This document shows, in pieces, positions 34,408 to 43,747 of a stretch of 64,000 nt of DNA; position 1 is the first letter of the stretch; every line of letters begins with the position of its first letter. The translations under genes and the position numbers were made by a program. Source of the stretch: an uncultured Roseovarius sp. (GTDB lineage Bacteria; Pseudomonadota; Alphaproteobacteria; Rhodobacterales; Rhodobacteraceae); contig CANMBU010000003.1 in the NCBI GenBank assembly GCA_947496175.1, forward strand, positions 372,001-436,000, written 5' to 3'. Below the pieces are notes generated by a model. That model had not been told where the DNA came from. It searched no databases and saw only the letters and a list, made by a program, of their open reading frames with translations.

Positions 34408-35618
34408 TGTTCCGATTGTCGCAATATATGGAGCAATTGATCACACCGACACCCGTGCGTCAGAGACGCGACGACGTGCGCCCTGTGGTGATCTGGAACC
34501 TGACGCGGCGATGCAATCTGAAATGCCGCCACTGTTACACGACGTCTGCGGACGTGCCGTTTCCCGGAGAGCTGAGCACAGAGAAAGTCATCGAGGTTCT
34601 CGATGATCTGGCCGGGTTCAAACTTCCCGCGCTGATCCTGTCCGGCGGTGAGCCTCTGTCGCGCCCCGATTTCTTTGAGATTGCGGCCTATGCACGCAAG
34701 CGGTTCCGGTATCTGGCGCTTTCAACCAATGGCACCAGGATTGAAGGCGAGGTGGCACAGAAGGTTGCCGAGATCGGTTTCAACTATGTGGGTATTTCCA
34801 TTGATGGTGTGGGCAAAACCAATGACTGGTTCCGCGGCAAAGAGGGGGCCTTTGAAGAGGCTCTGACCGGTGTTCAAAACTGCAAAGAGCTTGGTATCAA
34901 GGTTGGTCTGCGGTTTACACCCACAGATGAAAACGCCGAACAACTCTCTGAAATTCTTGATCTCTGCGAGGCGGAAGGCATCGACAAGTTCTACATGTCC
35001 CATCTGGTCTATGCCGGGCGGGGTAACAAAAACCGCGGTGAGGATGCCGGGCATATCCGGGCGCGCAACGCTGTGAACCTGCTGATTGACCGAGCCTGGC
35101 GCGCGTTGAAAGAGGGACGGCACTTTGAGGTTGTGACCGGCAACAATGACGCCGATGCCGTGCTGTTCCTCAATTGGGTGCGAGACAACTTTGCCGAAGA
35201 GCAGGCAGAGCATGTTGAAAAGCACCTGGTGGCCTGGGGCGGCAATTCCTCGGGTGTGGGCGTGGCCAATATCGACCCCACCGGCAAGGTGCACCCCGAT
35301 ACCTATTGGTCCGACTACACGATCGGCAATGTCAAACAGACGCCGTTCACGGAACTCTGGACCGGCAATGATGAAATGCTGGCGCTTTTGCGCACGCGAC
35401 CCCGCCCCTTGGAAGGGCGCTGTGGCGCTTGTGCGCACAAGGATGTTTGCGGTGGCAACACCCGTATTCGCGCCTTGCAGTTGACCGGCAACCCGTGGGC
35501 GGAGGATCCGGCCTGTTATCTCAACGACGCCGAGATTGGTGTCGATGCGGACATGCCACGTCTGGAAGTGACCACGTTCAAAGGGAAAAAATATGATCCG
35601 CAGCATCGTTTTTACTAG
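34407..35618 (+). CDS. nirJ: NirJ, radical SAM enzyme of heme d1 synthesis
   Basis: This 403-residue radical SAM protein has the [4Fe-4S] motif CNLKCRHC at residues 36-43 and a C-terminal SPASM-like cluster region ([15 protein letters not shown]). It also has the glycine motif LSGGEPLSR. NirJ removes two propionate side chains from the didecarboxysiroheme precursor, giving the dioxo-type ring of heme d1. Its length and motifs match the family. It overlaps the next gene by 26 bases. Confidence 0.93.
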   Translation: MFRLSQYMEQLITPTPVRQRRDDVRPVVIWNLTRRCNLKCRHCYTTSADVPFPGELSTEKVIEVLDDLAGFKLPALILSGGEPLSRPDFFEIAAYARKRFRYLALSTNGTRIEGEVAQKVAEIGFNYVGISIDGVGKTNDWFRGKEGAFEEALTGVQNCKELGIKVGLRFTPTDENAEQLSEILDLCEAEGIDKFYMSHLVYAGRGNKNRGEDAGHIRARNAVNLLIDRAWRALKEGRHFEVVTGNNDADAVLFLNWVRDNFAEEQAEHVEKHLVAWGGNSSGVGVANIDPTGKVHPDTYWSDYTIGNVKQTPFTELWTGNDEMLALLRTRPRPLEGRCGACAHKDVCGGNTRIRALQLTGNPWAEDPACYLNDAEIGVDADMPRLEVTTFKGKKYDPQHRFY

Positions 35619-37128
35619 CGTTTTCAGCGCTTTGGGCAGTGTTGTTGCAGCGGCAGAGCCCGAGGTCCTCTTTGCCACCCATTGCGCGGTGTGTCACGGC
35701 GATGACCGGTTGGGCGGGCTTGGTCCGGCGCTTATCCCCGAAAGCCTGCGCCGGTTGAAGGGCGACAAGCTTGAGGCGGTGATCACACATGGTCGGGATG
35801 CCACGCAGATGCCCGCCTTTGGGGATCAGCTCTCGACCAAGGATATCGCGACACTGGCCGCGTTCCTGCATGAACCTCTGCCTGAAATCCCGGTCTGGGA
35901 TGCGGCAAAGATTGAAAGCACGCTTGTTCAAAATGAGGACTACATCGCACCCGCCGGGCCAGAGCACAAAGCTGATCCACTGAACCTGTTTGTCGTGGTG
36001 GAAACTGGCGATCACCACATCAGCGTTCTGGATGGTGACACGTTGGAGGTGTTGAATCGCCTGCCCACGCCTCTGGCCGTGCATGGTGGCCCGAAATTCA
36101 GCCCTGATGGCCGATATGTTTTTGTGATGTCCCGCGATGGCTGGGTGCAAAAGGTTGATCTTTGGAACATGTCCGAGGTCGCGCGCGTGCGCGCTGGTGT
36201 GAATAGCCGCAACATCGCGATGAGCGGCGATGGTAAATGGCTGGCTGTCGCGAATTACCTGCCGATGACGCTGACCATCCTGTCGACCGAAGATCTGAGC
36301 GTCGCCGAGGTCAAGGATATTGTCGGCAAGAACGGCGAGGCCAGTCGCGTCTCTGCGGTTTATCAGGCCCCACCAAGAGAAAGCTTCGTTCTGGCGCTCA
36401 AGGATGTGCCCGAGATTTGGGAAGTTTTCTATGGGGAAGACCCGCCATTCTATGGCTTTGTGCATGACTTCCGTGACGAAGGGCCCTTGGGCTATGACGA
36501 GTCGTTCCCGGTGCGGCAGATCACGTTGCCTGATGTGCTCGACGATTTCTTCTTCAGCCAGGACTATGAATACGTCATGGGCGCGTCGCGGGACGGGCAG
36601 GGCGGTCAGGTGGTTGATCTGGTGATTGGTCACAAGATTGCCGATCTCGATCTGCCCGGTATGCCGCATTTGGGCTCTGGCATCACGTGGGAACGAGACG
36701 GCACCACGGTCATGGCCACGCCGCATCTGCGCGATGGGGTATTGTCGGTCATTGACATGGAAACCTGGGAAACGGTGGATCAGATCACCACTGAAGGCCC
36801 CGGTTTCTTTCTCAGAAGCCATGTGAATTCGAACTACCTGTGGGCAGATGTGTTCTTTGGCCCCAACCGTGACGTGATGCACGTGATCGACAAGCAAAGT
36901 CTGGAGATCGTGAAAACCCTGCGCCCCGCGCCGGGTAAAACCGCGGCGCATGTGGAGTTTGACAGATACGGCAAATACGTGCTGGTCAGCCTGTGGGACG
37001 AGGACGGCGCGGTGATTGTCTATGACGCAGCAACGCTGGAGGAAATCAAGCGGCTGCCAATGGTGAAACCATCAGGAAAATACAATGTATTCAACAAGAT
37101 TACCTTTTCTGCCGGGACAAGCCACTGA
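35593..37128 (+). CDS. nirN: NirN, cytochrome cd1-like dihydro-heme d1 dehydrogenase
   Basis: This 511-residue protein has a signal peptide, one heme motif CAVCH at residues 31-35 and a d1-type propeller ([55 protein letters not shown]). NirN introduces the last double bond, turning dihydro-heme d1 into heme d1, and is shorter than NirS. It begins inside the nirJ 3' end, showing tight coupling. The propeller ends in [14 protein letters not shown], close to NirS (GKFNVYNRSNHVT). Confidence 0.92.
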   Translation: MIRSIVFTSVFSALGSVVAAAEPEVLFATHCAVCHGDDRLGGLGPALIPESLRRLKGDKLEAVITHGRDATQMPAFGDQLSTKDIATLAAFLHEPLPEIPVWDAAKIESTLVQNEDYIAPAGPEHKADPLNLFVVVETGDHHISVLDGDTLEVLNRLPTPLAVHGGPKFSPDGRYVFVMSRDGWVQKVDLWNMSEVARVRAGVNSRNIAMSGDGKWLAVANYLPMTLTILSTEDLSVAEVKDIVGKNGEASRVSAVYQAPPRESFVLALKDVPEIWEVFYGEDPPFYGFVHDFRDEGPLGYDESFPVRQITLPDVLDDFFFSQDYEYVMGASRDGQGGQVVDLVIGHKIADLDLPGMPHLGSGITWERDGTTVMATPHLRDGVLSVIDMETWETVDQITTEGPGFFLRSHVNSNYLWADVFFGPNRDVMHVIDKQSLEIVKTLRPAPGKTAAHVEFDRYGKYVLVSLWDEDGAVIVYDAATLEEIKRLPMVKPSGKYNVFNKITFSAGTSH

Positions 37129-37819
37129 GCTTTTGATCGTTTCGCATGGCTCGCCCTCTGATCCCGAACCGCAAGAGCGTTTTGTGCGCCGCCTTGCCAC
37201 ACGCGTGGGTGCGCGGACGGGAGCGGACGTGCGCGGCACGACACTGGCCAAACCCGGCGCGCTGGAGGCTGCCGTTTCAGGGTTTCGCGCTCCGATGGTC
37301 TTTCCGCAGTTCATGACCGATGGCTGGTTTGTCTCAACGAATTTGCAAAACCGGCTGGCCAAGGCGGGGCTGACGGCGTGGACGACGCTGACACCTTTGG
37401 GGTTAAACGCAAAGCTGCCGGATCTGGCGCTGCGCAGGGTGCGAACCGAAATCTCTACGCTGGGACTGCCCGAGCAGGACACCACACTTGTGGTGGCGGC
37501 TCACGGCTCTCCATCTGATCCGCGTCCGGCAAGGGCGACAGAGGCCTTTGTGTCAGTTTTGAAAACAGACGGCGCGTTTCACGATGTGCGCGTGGGCTAT
37601 GTCGATGAAGACCCCTCATTGGAAGAGGCCGCCTCCGTCGATGGTCCGGCGATCGTCCTGCCGTTTTTTGCAGCACGGGCTGGGCATGTTCTGGAGGACC
37701 TGCCAGAAGCGCTGGACGCGGCGGGCTTCACCGGTCCAGTTCTGCCGCCCATCGGAGCGTGGGACGAAATCCCATTCCTCATTGCCGCGCTTTTGCAACG
37801 TCAAAAGGCCGCTGCATGA
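37085..37819 (+). CDS. two-domain CbiX/SirB-type sirohydrochlorin chelatase
   Basis: This 244-residue protein has two CbiX-like repeats. Each begins with the same motif: LLIVSHGSPSDPEP near the start and LVVAAHGSPSDPRP near residue 140. CbiX-type chelatases insert iron or cobalt into sirohydrochlorin. In a nir operon this should be the iron step from precorrin-2-derived sirohydrochlorin to siroheme, ahead of NirDLGH. It overlaps nirN by 44 bases. A separate precorrin-2 dehydrogenase is not encoded in the window and would have to come from elsewhere, perhaps CysG. The metal choice is inferred. Confidence 0.82.
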   Translation: MYSTRLPFLPGQATELLIVSHGSPSDPEPQERFVRRLATRVGARTGADVRGTTLAKPGALEAAVSGFRAPMVFPQFMTDGWFVSTNLQNRLAKAGLTAWTTLTPLGLNAKLPDLALRRVRTEISTLGLPEQDTTLVVAAHGSPSDPRPARATEAFVSVLKTDGAFHDVRVGYVDEDPSLEEAASVDGPAIVLPFFAARAGHVLEDLPEALDAAGFTGPVLPPIGAWDEIPFLIAALLQRQKAAA

Positions 37820-38043
37820 GTGACGCCCGTTGGCCCATCTGGAAGCTGAGCATTCTGCTTTACCCCTTTGCCGCCGGGGCCGTCGCAATCAATCTCTTTT
37901 TGCTCTTCCTGATGCTGCAAGCCATTGGCGTGACGGCAATTTCACCGGAAACCTCGGTTATGGGCGGCATCATCCTTGGTGTGCCTGCGGCTTGGGCTTC
38001 GGGCAAATGGGCGCGGCATTTGATGGATGAAGCGGACTCTTGA
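37816..38043 (+). CDS. small two-helix membrane protein in the nir operon
   Basis: This 75-residue protein (MSDARWPIWKLSILLYPFAA onward) has two predicted membrane helices separated by a short loop with GVTAISPETS, and ends in KWARHLMDEADS. It overlaps the chelatase stop by 4 bases (ATGA), so it is in the same operon. I do not recognise the family. Its start at 37816 is preferred over the track's 37759 because of that overlap. It may relate to heme d1 handling or export; no motif proves it. Confidence 0.7.
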   Translation: MSDARWPIWKLSILLYPFAAGAVAINLFLLFLMLQAIGVTAISPETSVMGGIILGVPAAWASGKWARHLMDEADS

Positions 38044-38053
38044 CCTTGGTTAA
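38040..38053 (+). promoter_or_regulatory. NNR/Dnr/FNR-type box upstream of hemA
   Basis: TTGAC-CTTG-GTTAA overlaps the stop codon of the preceding small gene and is centred about 66 bases before the hemA start. The same 14 bases occur upstream of nosR at 47847-47860. Confidence 0.75.
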
Positions 38054-38112
38054 GGTCTGCAGCGTGTGCAGATGGTTTTCTGAGTTCAAATAAGTCAGCC
38101 TGGAGAGCCATC

Positions 38113-39327
38113 ATGGATTACGACCGTTTCTTTACCACCGCGTTGGATGATCTTCGGGCATCAGGCAATTACCGCATTTTCGCCGAGCTGGAACGCCCTG
38201 TAGAGGACGCACCGCAAGCTATTCAGCATGTTGAAGGGCAGACCCGCCCCGTGACAGTGTGGTGCTCCAACGATTATCTCGGCATGGGCAAAAGCCCCCT
38301 GGTGCGCGAAACCATTGCCAAAACGGTGATGGAAGACGGCGCCGGCGCCGGAGGCACGCGCAATATCTCGGGCACGGCGCATCTGCATGTTGAGCTGGAA
38401 AAAACACTCGCGGAACTGCACGGCAAGGAAGCCGCGCTTTTGTTCACATCCGGGTATGTGTCCAACTGGGCCAGTCTTTCAACGCTCGGATCAAAACTGC
38501 CCGACTGCACGATCCTGTCGGATGCCAAGAACCATGCCTCGATGATCGAAGGCATCCGCCATTCCAAGGCGCGCAAGGTGATATGGGAGCATAACGATCC
38601 CGAAGACCTCAATCGCAAGCTCGCGGCCCTTCCCAAGGAGAGCGCCAAAATCGTGGCGTTTGAAAGCGTCTATTCCATGGATGGTGACATCTCTCCGATG
38701 GCTGAAATTCTGGATGTGGCCGAGGCGCATGGGGCGATGACATACTTGGATGAAGTGCATGCCGTTGGGCTCTATGGTCCGCGTGGGGGTGGCATTGCGG
38801 ACCGCGAAGGTCTGGCGCATCGGGTGACAGTGATTGAGGGCACATTGGCAAAAGCCTTCGGTGTTCTCGGTGGATACGTGGCGGCCTCGGCTGCTCTTTG
38901 CGACTTCATTCGGAGTTTCGCCAGCGGGTTCATTTTCACGACTGCACTTCCACCTGCCTTGGCGGCGGGCGCGAATGCCAGTGTGCGCCACCTGATGGAA
39001 TCAGACATGGAGCGGATGCGTCAGCGGAGGAATGTTGCGCGTCTGCGTGCACGCCTGGACCAGCAACGCATTCCGCATATGCAAAACCCAAGCCACATTG
39101 TGCCAGTGATGGTGGGCGACCCGTTTAAAGCCAAGTTCCTGAGTGATACACTGTTAGAGCAGTACCAGATCTACGTGCAGCCGATCAATTATCCCACGGT
39201 GGCCAAAGGCACCGAGCGGCTGCGGATCACGCCATCGCCCCTGCACACCGAGGCCGATATTGATCATCTGGCAAATGCGCTCTCAGAGCTTTGGGCGCAA
39301 TGCGCACTCAGTCGCGCGGTGGCTTAA
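38113..39327 (+). CDS. hemA: 5-aminolevulinate synthase
   Basis: This 404-residue PLP enzyme condenses succinyl-CoA and glycine to 5-aminolevulinate (Shemin route), the first step of tetrapyrrole synthesis. The motifs include [43 protein letters not shown] and the Schiff-base Lys247 in EGTLAKAFG. Length is close to the Rhodobacter HemA. It has its own NNR-type box, so it looks like a copy dedicated to low-oxygen or denitrifying conditions; Rhodobacter and relatives commonly have two ALAS genes. It converges with nosX, with 8 bases between stops. Confidence 0.95.
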   Translation: MDYDRFFTTALDDLRASGNYRIFAELERPVEDAPQAIQHVEGQTRPVTVWCSNDYLGMGKSPLVRETIAKTVMEDGAGAGGTRNISGTAHLHVELEKTLAELHGKEAALLFTSGYVSNWASLSTLGSKLPDCTILSDAKNHASMIEGIRHSKARKVIWEHNDPEDLNRKLAALPKESAKIVAFESVYSMDGDISPMAEILDVAEAHGAMTYLDEVHAVGLYGPRGGGIADREGLAHRVTVIEGTLAKAFGVLGGYVAASAALCDFIRSFASGFIFTTALPPALAAGANASVRHLMESDMERMRQRRNVARLRARLDQQRIPHMQNPSHIVPVMVGDPFKAKFLSDTLLEQYQIYVQPINYPTVAKGTERLRITPSPLHTEADIDHLANALSELWAQCALSRAVA

Positions 39328-39335
39328 GACGCACT

Positions 39336-40256
39336 TCAGGCGCGGTAGACAATTTTGCAATCTGCGAAGGTCGCCATAGCGGCGGCATGATCTGCCGGTG
39401 GCAGAACCGAGAGCGCGGTGGACAGCCCATCCGCCAACGCTGCGGTTGGTGCCGTTACGGACACAACCTCAAGTGCTTTTGGATTTGCCCCGGTGCTGGG
39501 GTCAAAGATATGTCCAGACGCGCCGACTTGCGTCCCAAATGGCGCTGACGTCGCCAAAGCACGGTCGCTGAGTGTGACTCGGGTTGCAATCTCACCCGAC
39601 GGCGCCTGAATCCCGGCGCGCCATGGCCGACCATCAACGGCATGACCCTGCGCGCGCAACTCGCCCATATCGACCAGTACATTGCTCAGGTCATGCGACC
39701 TCAAAAGATCCGCAACCCGGTCTGTGACATACCCTTGGGCAATTCCGTTGAGAGTCAGAGCCGCACCGTCACGGCGAAGGCTCACTTGGCCGGTGTCAAA
39801 TTCGACACCGGCCCAGCCCACCTTGGACCGCGCCACATCCAATTCTTCCTGTGATGGCTGGCGCCCCTCATTCGTGGCCTGTGCGGTCACGTCAAAGATG
39901 GGCTGTACGGTTGGGTCAAAGGCACCCTGGCTGGTTTTGTGCAAATGATCGGAGAGCGCCAAGACTGTCAGAAAATCCGGAGGTGGGGTTGCGAGAACCC
40001 CATCACGGTTGAGTTGGGAAAGCATAGAGGCAGGGCGATACAGGCTAAAGATGCCCTCAAGCCGCCCAAGCTCGGCTTCCACGGCAGCAAAGATGGGACG
40101 CGCTTCGTCGGCCGTTACGCCTACCAACCGCAACGAGGCTGGAGCGCCAAGTGCAATACCACGCCAGCTCGCGCCTGGTGCAGCATGAGCAGGCAAGGCG
40201 GCACAGCTACACGCGGCGGCTGACATGGACAGAAAACGTCGGCGGGAGCAGCTCAT
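39336..40256 (-). CDS. nosX: NosX, ApbE-type FMN transferase with Tat signal
   Basis: This 306-residue protein has a twin-arginine signal (SCSRRRFLSMSAAACSCAAL). It belongs to the ApbE family, with GAFDPTVQPIFD, TLNGIAQGYVTDRV, VLVDMGELRAQG, HIFDPSTGANP and ADGLSTALSVL. ApbE proteins attach FMN covalently to flavoproteins; NosX is thought to flavinylate NosR. It ends the nosRZDFYLX operon and overlaps nosL by 4 bases. Confidence 0.92.
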   Translation of the reverse strand: MSCSRRRFLSMSAAACSCAALPAHAAPGASWRGIALGAPASLRLVGVTADEARPIFAAVEAELGRLEGIFSLYRPASMLSQLNRDGVLATPPPDFLTVLALSDHLHKTSQGAFDPTVQPIFDVTAQATNEGRQPSQEELDVARSKVGWAGVEFDTGQVSLRRDGAALTLNGIAQGYVTDRVADLLRSHDLSNVLVDMGELRAQGHAVDGRPWRAGIQAPSGEIATRVTLSDRALATSAPFGTQVGASGHIFDPSTGANPKALEVVSVTAPTAALADGLSTALSVLPPADHAAAMATFADCKIVYRA

Positions 40257-40777
40257 GACGTTGGCTCCGTCAATGGGATATCGGGATCAACCGGGCCGAT
40301 GACAACCTCGTCGGGGATCTCTTCCAGCGACACAATGCGCCCACCATACTGCGCGACAAAGGCTTCGGCCTTGGCCTCTTCCGCGAAAGGCACCACCTCA
40401 GGCGCGCCCATTCCTCCGCGAATACCGCCTTCGATCACGAACACAGCGGTGTCCGCAACGGTCCAATTGTCGATGCCTGGTGTTTGCCAGTCACTGGCCA
40501 CGCCCATATCGCTGACATAGGTGACAATGACGCGGCGATCGCGCTCGGGGCTTTTGAGAAAGGCCATCGCGTCACGCACCTGCGCAAAGAAGAGCGGCGC
40601 TGGCATGCCTTCGAGATGGATTTGCGCCTTGGGGCCGCCATGTTCCAGCACGCTCATCTGACAAAAATAACTGACCGCCTCGACGCTCATGTCGATCGGT
40701 TGCGGGATTTCGGCGATCTCTTCCTTGCAGGCCCCAAGACAGGCCAGAGCGGCAAGAGTGAGGACAGTCCGTTTCAT
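40253..40777 (-). CDS. nosL: NosL, copper chaperone lipoprotein
   Basis: This 174-residue lipoprotein has a signal peptide ending in a lipobox (LACLGAC-K). It binds Cu(I) and helps build the CuZ/CuA centres of NosZ. The conserved Cys/Met site appears as YFCQMSVLEHGGPKAQI, and VIVTYVSDMG is the usual later strand. The start at 40777 overlaps the nosY stop (ATGA) and is chosen over the track start at 40930. Confidence 0.9.
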   Translation of the reverse strand: MKRTVLTLAALACLGACKEEIAEIPQPIDMSVEAVSYFCQMSVLEHGGPKAQIHLEGMPAPLFFAQVRDAMAFLKSPERDRRVIVTYVSDMGVASDWQTPGIDNWTVADTAVFVIEGGIRGGMGAPEVVPFAEEAKAEAFVAQYGGRIVSLEEIPDEVVIGPVDPDIPLTEPTS

Positions 40778-41604
40778 GGTTCCAACCTCCGAAAGGCAAA
40801 ACGCGCGGCAAAAAAGGCCATCACAGGCCAGAGCACAAGCGACACAGGCGCGGCCCATTTGGGCAGGCTGTCGGCGACACCCGACATGCCGGCAGCCATG
40901 GCAACCCCTTCGGCCCCGGCGATGTTCCAAAGCCGGAAGGCATCAGCCGGGTTCGCCGTCATTACCCAGGGAAAAATATGCCGCGTGAACATGCCATCGC
41001 CATCAATCACCACACTGGCCAAAAGGGCCAGATCATAGAGCACAACAAATACAAGCCAAAGTGCTGCGGCCATCCCGGCGGCCGCAGCAGAGCTGCTTGC
41101 CAGTGAGGACACGAGGTATCCCAGAGCAATAAAGACCGCACCCAGTATCACGGACGTGGCCATCAAGCGTAAAAGAGCCATCAAGCTCTCAGCACTGACA
41201 CCGCCCGCAATGGCAGCTGCAACTCCGGCAACGCCAAAGCCAACGACGCAGGCAATCGTAAGTGCGGTCAGATGCGCCAGAGCTTTGCCCGCCAGGATTT
41301 CCGCCCGGCTGGCCGGGTAAGAGAGCAAAAGACCAAGGGATCCGCGGTCTGCTTCGCCAACCACGGCATCAAAGGACATCAAAAGCGCCAGAAGCGGGAT
41401 CAGGTAGACCGCAAGCGTTGTCATTGATGTGACTGACACCGTCAGCATATCGACACCCAAAGTGCCGGTTGGTGCGCTTCCGGCAAAGGTGAGAGCGAGG
41501 GCAAAGGCCACCATGATCAGCGTGGCCATCACCAGCCACCGATTGCGCCGTAAGATCAGGCTCTCGGCACGGGTGATCGCAGTGACGCGGGCGAGGGTGC
41601 TCAT
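40774..41604 (-). CDS. nosY: NosY, ABC-type membrane permease
   Basis: This 276-residue membrane protein has six predicted helices (NRWLVMATLIMVAFALALTFAG, LAVYLIPLLALLMSF, HLTALTIACVVGFGVAGVAAA). SFDAVVGEADRGSLGLLLSYP is a typical ABC-2 cytoplasmic loop. NosY with the ATPase NosF and the periplasmic NosD forms the transporter needed for NosZ maturation. It overlaps both neighbours by 4 bases. Confidence 0.9.
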   Translation of the reverse strand: MSTLARVTAITRAESLILRRNRWLVMATLIMVAFALALTFAGSAPTGTLGVDMLTVSVTSMTTLAVYLIPLLALLMSFDAVVGEADRGSLGLLLSYPASRAEILAGKALAHLTALTIACVVGFGVAGVAAAIAGGVSAESLMALLRLMATSVILGAVFIALGYLVSSLASSSAAAAGMAAALWLVFVVLYDLALLASVVIDGDGMFTRHIFPWVMTANPADAFRLWNIAGAEGVAMAAGMSGVADSLPKWAAPVSLVLWPVMAFFAARFAFRRLEP

Positions 41605-42494
41605 GACAGCCTCCCGGAGTAATAGCGATAAAGTTCTTCAAGACCGGGTGGCGTGATGTCGATATCCGCAACATCAGTACCGCCTTCAAAAAGCGCTTGC
41701 AGCGTGCCCATCTTCTGATCCGGGCCACAATGGATTTCCACCGATGTGCCATTGATCCGCGCGCCACCGGTTTGCGCGGCAATACGGTCAGCGACCAGCG
41801 TTTCACTGGCGCGCACACGCACAGTCGTGTGCAATCCGGCTGTGGCGGCAAGATTGGCAAGCGTGTCATCGGCCACAAGCTCTCCCTTGCGCAGAATGGC
41901 GATGCGGTCGGTCCTCGCCTCAACCTCTGTCAGGGCGTGGCTTGCGATGAGAACGGCGGTGCCTTGTGCGGCCAATTCGTCGATTATGGCGTAAAGGTCG
42001 TAACGTGACACCGGGTCCAGTCCGCTGGTGGGTTCATCAAGCAGGGCCAGTCGCGGCTGACCGATTAAAACCTGCGCCAAACCAAGACGTTGGCGCATAC
42101 CTTTGGAGTATGTTTTGACCCGTGCATCCGCCGCTTCACTCAGGCCGACGCGGTCCAGCAGCGCACCGCTGTCCAAACCTTTGTGACCGGATAAAGCGCC
42201 AAACATATTGAGGATCTCACGCCCGGTCAGAGCGTTGGGAAACGCCACGGCCTCGGGCAGGTAAGCAACATCGGCGCGCGCCTGCGTACTGCCCGGTGCA
42301 TGGCCGCAAATCTCAATCTTGCCTTCAGAAAGGGCTGTGAGACCCAGAATGATCTTGATCAGCGTCGATTTGCCCGCGCCGTTATGCCCCAAAAGGGCAA
42401 TTCGCGCGCCGTCCTCCACATCCAGCGATACAGAAGACAAAACAGGGGTCTTGCCTCTGAATTTTGTGACTTCGCGGCAGGATAAAACCGTCAT
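41601..42494 (-). CDS. nosF: NosF, ABC-type ATPase
   Basis: This 297-residue ATPase has Walker A GHNGAGKST, the signature region YSKGMRQRLGLAQ and Walker B LALLDEPTSGLDP. It powers NosY and works with NosD. The gene overlaps both nosD and nosY. Confidence 0.93.
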   Translation of the reverse strand: MTVLSCREVTKFRGKTPVLSSVSLDVEDGARIALLGHNGAGKSTLIKIILGLTALSEGKIEICGHAPGSTQARADVAYLPEAVAFPNALTGREILNMFGALSGHKGLDSGALLDRVGLSEAADARVKTYSKGMRQRLGLAQVLIGQPRLALLDEPTSGLDPVSRYDLYAIIDELAAQGTAVLIASHALTEVEARTDRIAILRKGELVADDTLANLAATAGLHTTVRVRASETLVADRIAAQTGGARINGTSVEIHCGPDQKMGTLQALFEGGTDVADIDITPPGLEELYRYYSGRLS

Positions 42495-43747
42495 GATCCA
42501 CCCCCTTCCAAGTCTTCGGGGACTGCAATTTCAATCGGTTTCATCAAAGCATGGCTGTCGATCACCCCACCCGGCAATAGCGATGGGAAGGCTGATTGAG
42601 ACCAGCGTACAAGTTGAACCGCAGGTGAGCCAAGCAACAGTTTGGCCGAAGGTTGGGTCCAGAGCACATGATCCATGCTGTCATTTGGCCGGTAGGGCAC
42701 ATCGGCCACGCCATTTGCATCAAGGTCATAGGCCGCAAAGTCGGACCAATAGTTGCCGCGCCCATCCTCCGACCATTCATCCCATTTGGTGGAGACGTAT
42801 TTGACTTGTGTCCGGTTGCCGATAAAGGCGTTGCCGACAATGCGATTGCGGTCGGAGCCGGCAGTAAAGTGAATACCGATATCGCAGCCCTCAAACCGGT
42901 TGTCTTCGAATTCATTCTTGTGGCTGTTGTAGAGGAAGGCGCATTTTTCCGGGCCACCTCGCACGAGGTTGCCAGTGATCTCGCTGCTGTTGGCGTAGTT
43001 GAGCATCACGCCATGATCGCGGTCGTTGATCGAGATGTTGTCTGTGACCTTTACACGGGTGGAAAACATCACCGCATAACCCAGGTGATTGCCAATCGAG
43101 ACATTGCCCGACACCTCGCTGTCATCGGCATACATGTAATGCACCCCAAAGCGCAGGTCGCGGAACCTGTTGTTGGTGAAGGTATTTTTCTTCGATGAAT
43201 TTACGAAGATCCCGTCGCGCCCCCAGCGGATATCATTGCCATCCACAACTGCCCCCGGTGCGTTCCAGACATAAATGCCATTGCCCCGCCGGTTCATTTG
43301 GTCGTGCTGTTGGCCTTCGATCACGTTGCCGGTGACACGGGAATTTTTCGCCCCATGAATGTCGACACCGTAAAGATTGCCCTTGAGCACATTGTCCTCG
43401 ACCACTGCGCCATGGGCGGTCTTGCTCAGTTGAACACCGCTGTCGATGCCATCATGGCTGTCGCCAGAGCCGGTGATGGTCAGCCCCCGAATGGTCACGT
43501 CCTCGGCTGTGACTGTAATCACCGATCCTTCACCGCCGCCGTCGATATGCACGCCGTCTGTGCCAATCAGCGTTAATGATTTATCAAGCACAACTGGCCC
43601 GGTATAGTTGCCCGGCGCAAGCCGTAAAGTGTCACCGGGTTCAGCCCGTGCCAGAGCACCGGCCAGCCCACCCGGAGAGACCTCAATCTTCCCCGCCGCA
43701 AGTGGCAGAGGAGCAAGGGCCATACATATGACCGCCAGCGCGCGCAT
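42491..43747 (-). CDS. nosD: NosD, periplasmic beta-helix protein
   Basis: This 418-residue protein has a signal peptide ([19 protein letters not shown]) and long parallel beta-helix repeats of the pectate-lyase/CASH type (VEDNVLKGNLYGVDIHGAKN, GIYVWNAPGAVVDGNDI, NHLGYAVMFSTRVKVTDNIS). NosD receives material from NosFY and helps assemble the CuZ centre of NosZ. The start at 43747 overlaps the nosZ stop by one base (TGATG) and replaces the track start. Confidence 0.93.
   Translation of the reverse strand: MRALAVICMALAPLPLAAGKIEVSPGGLAGALARAEPGDTLRLAPGNYTGPVVLDKSLTLIGTDGVHIDGGGEGSVITVTAEDVTIRGLTITGSGDSHDGIDSGVQLSKTAHGAVVEDNVLKGNLYGVDIHGAKNSRVTGNVIEGQQHDQMNRRGNGIYVWNAPGAVVDGNDIRWGRDGIFVNSSKKNTFTNNRFRDLRFGVHYMYADDSEVSGNVSIGNHLGYAVMFSTRVKVTDNISINDRDHGVMLNYANSSEITGNLVRGGPEKCAFLYNSHKNEFEDNRFEGCDIGIHFTAGSDRNRIVGNAFIGNRTQVKYVSTKWDEWSEDGRGNYWSDFAAYDLDANGVADVPYRPNDSMDHVLWTQPSAKLLLGSPAVQLVRWSQSAFPSLLPGGVIDSHALMKPIEIAVPEDLEGGGS

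Noticed and set aside
35578-36951. 457-residue minus-strand ORF opposite nirN
   Set aside because: Shadow; nirN has CAVCH and d1-propeller motifs in the correct frame and operon.
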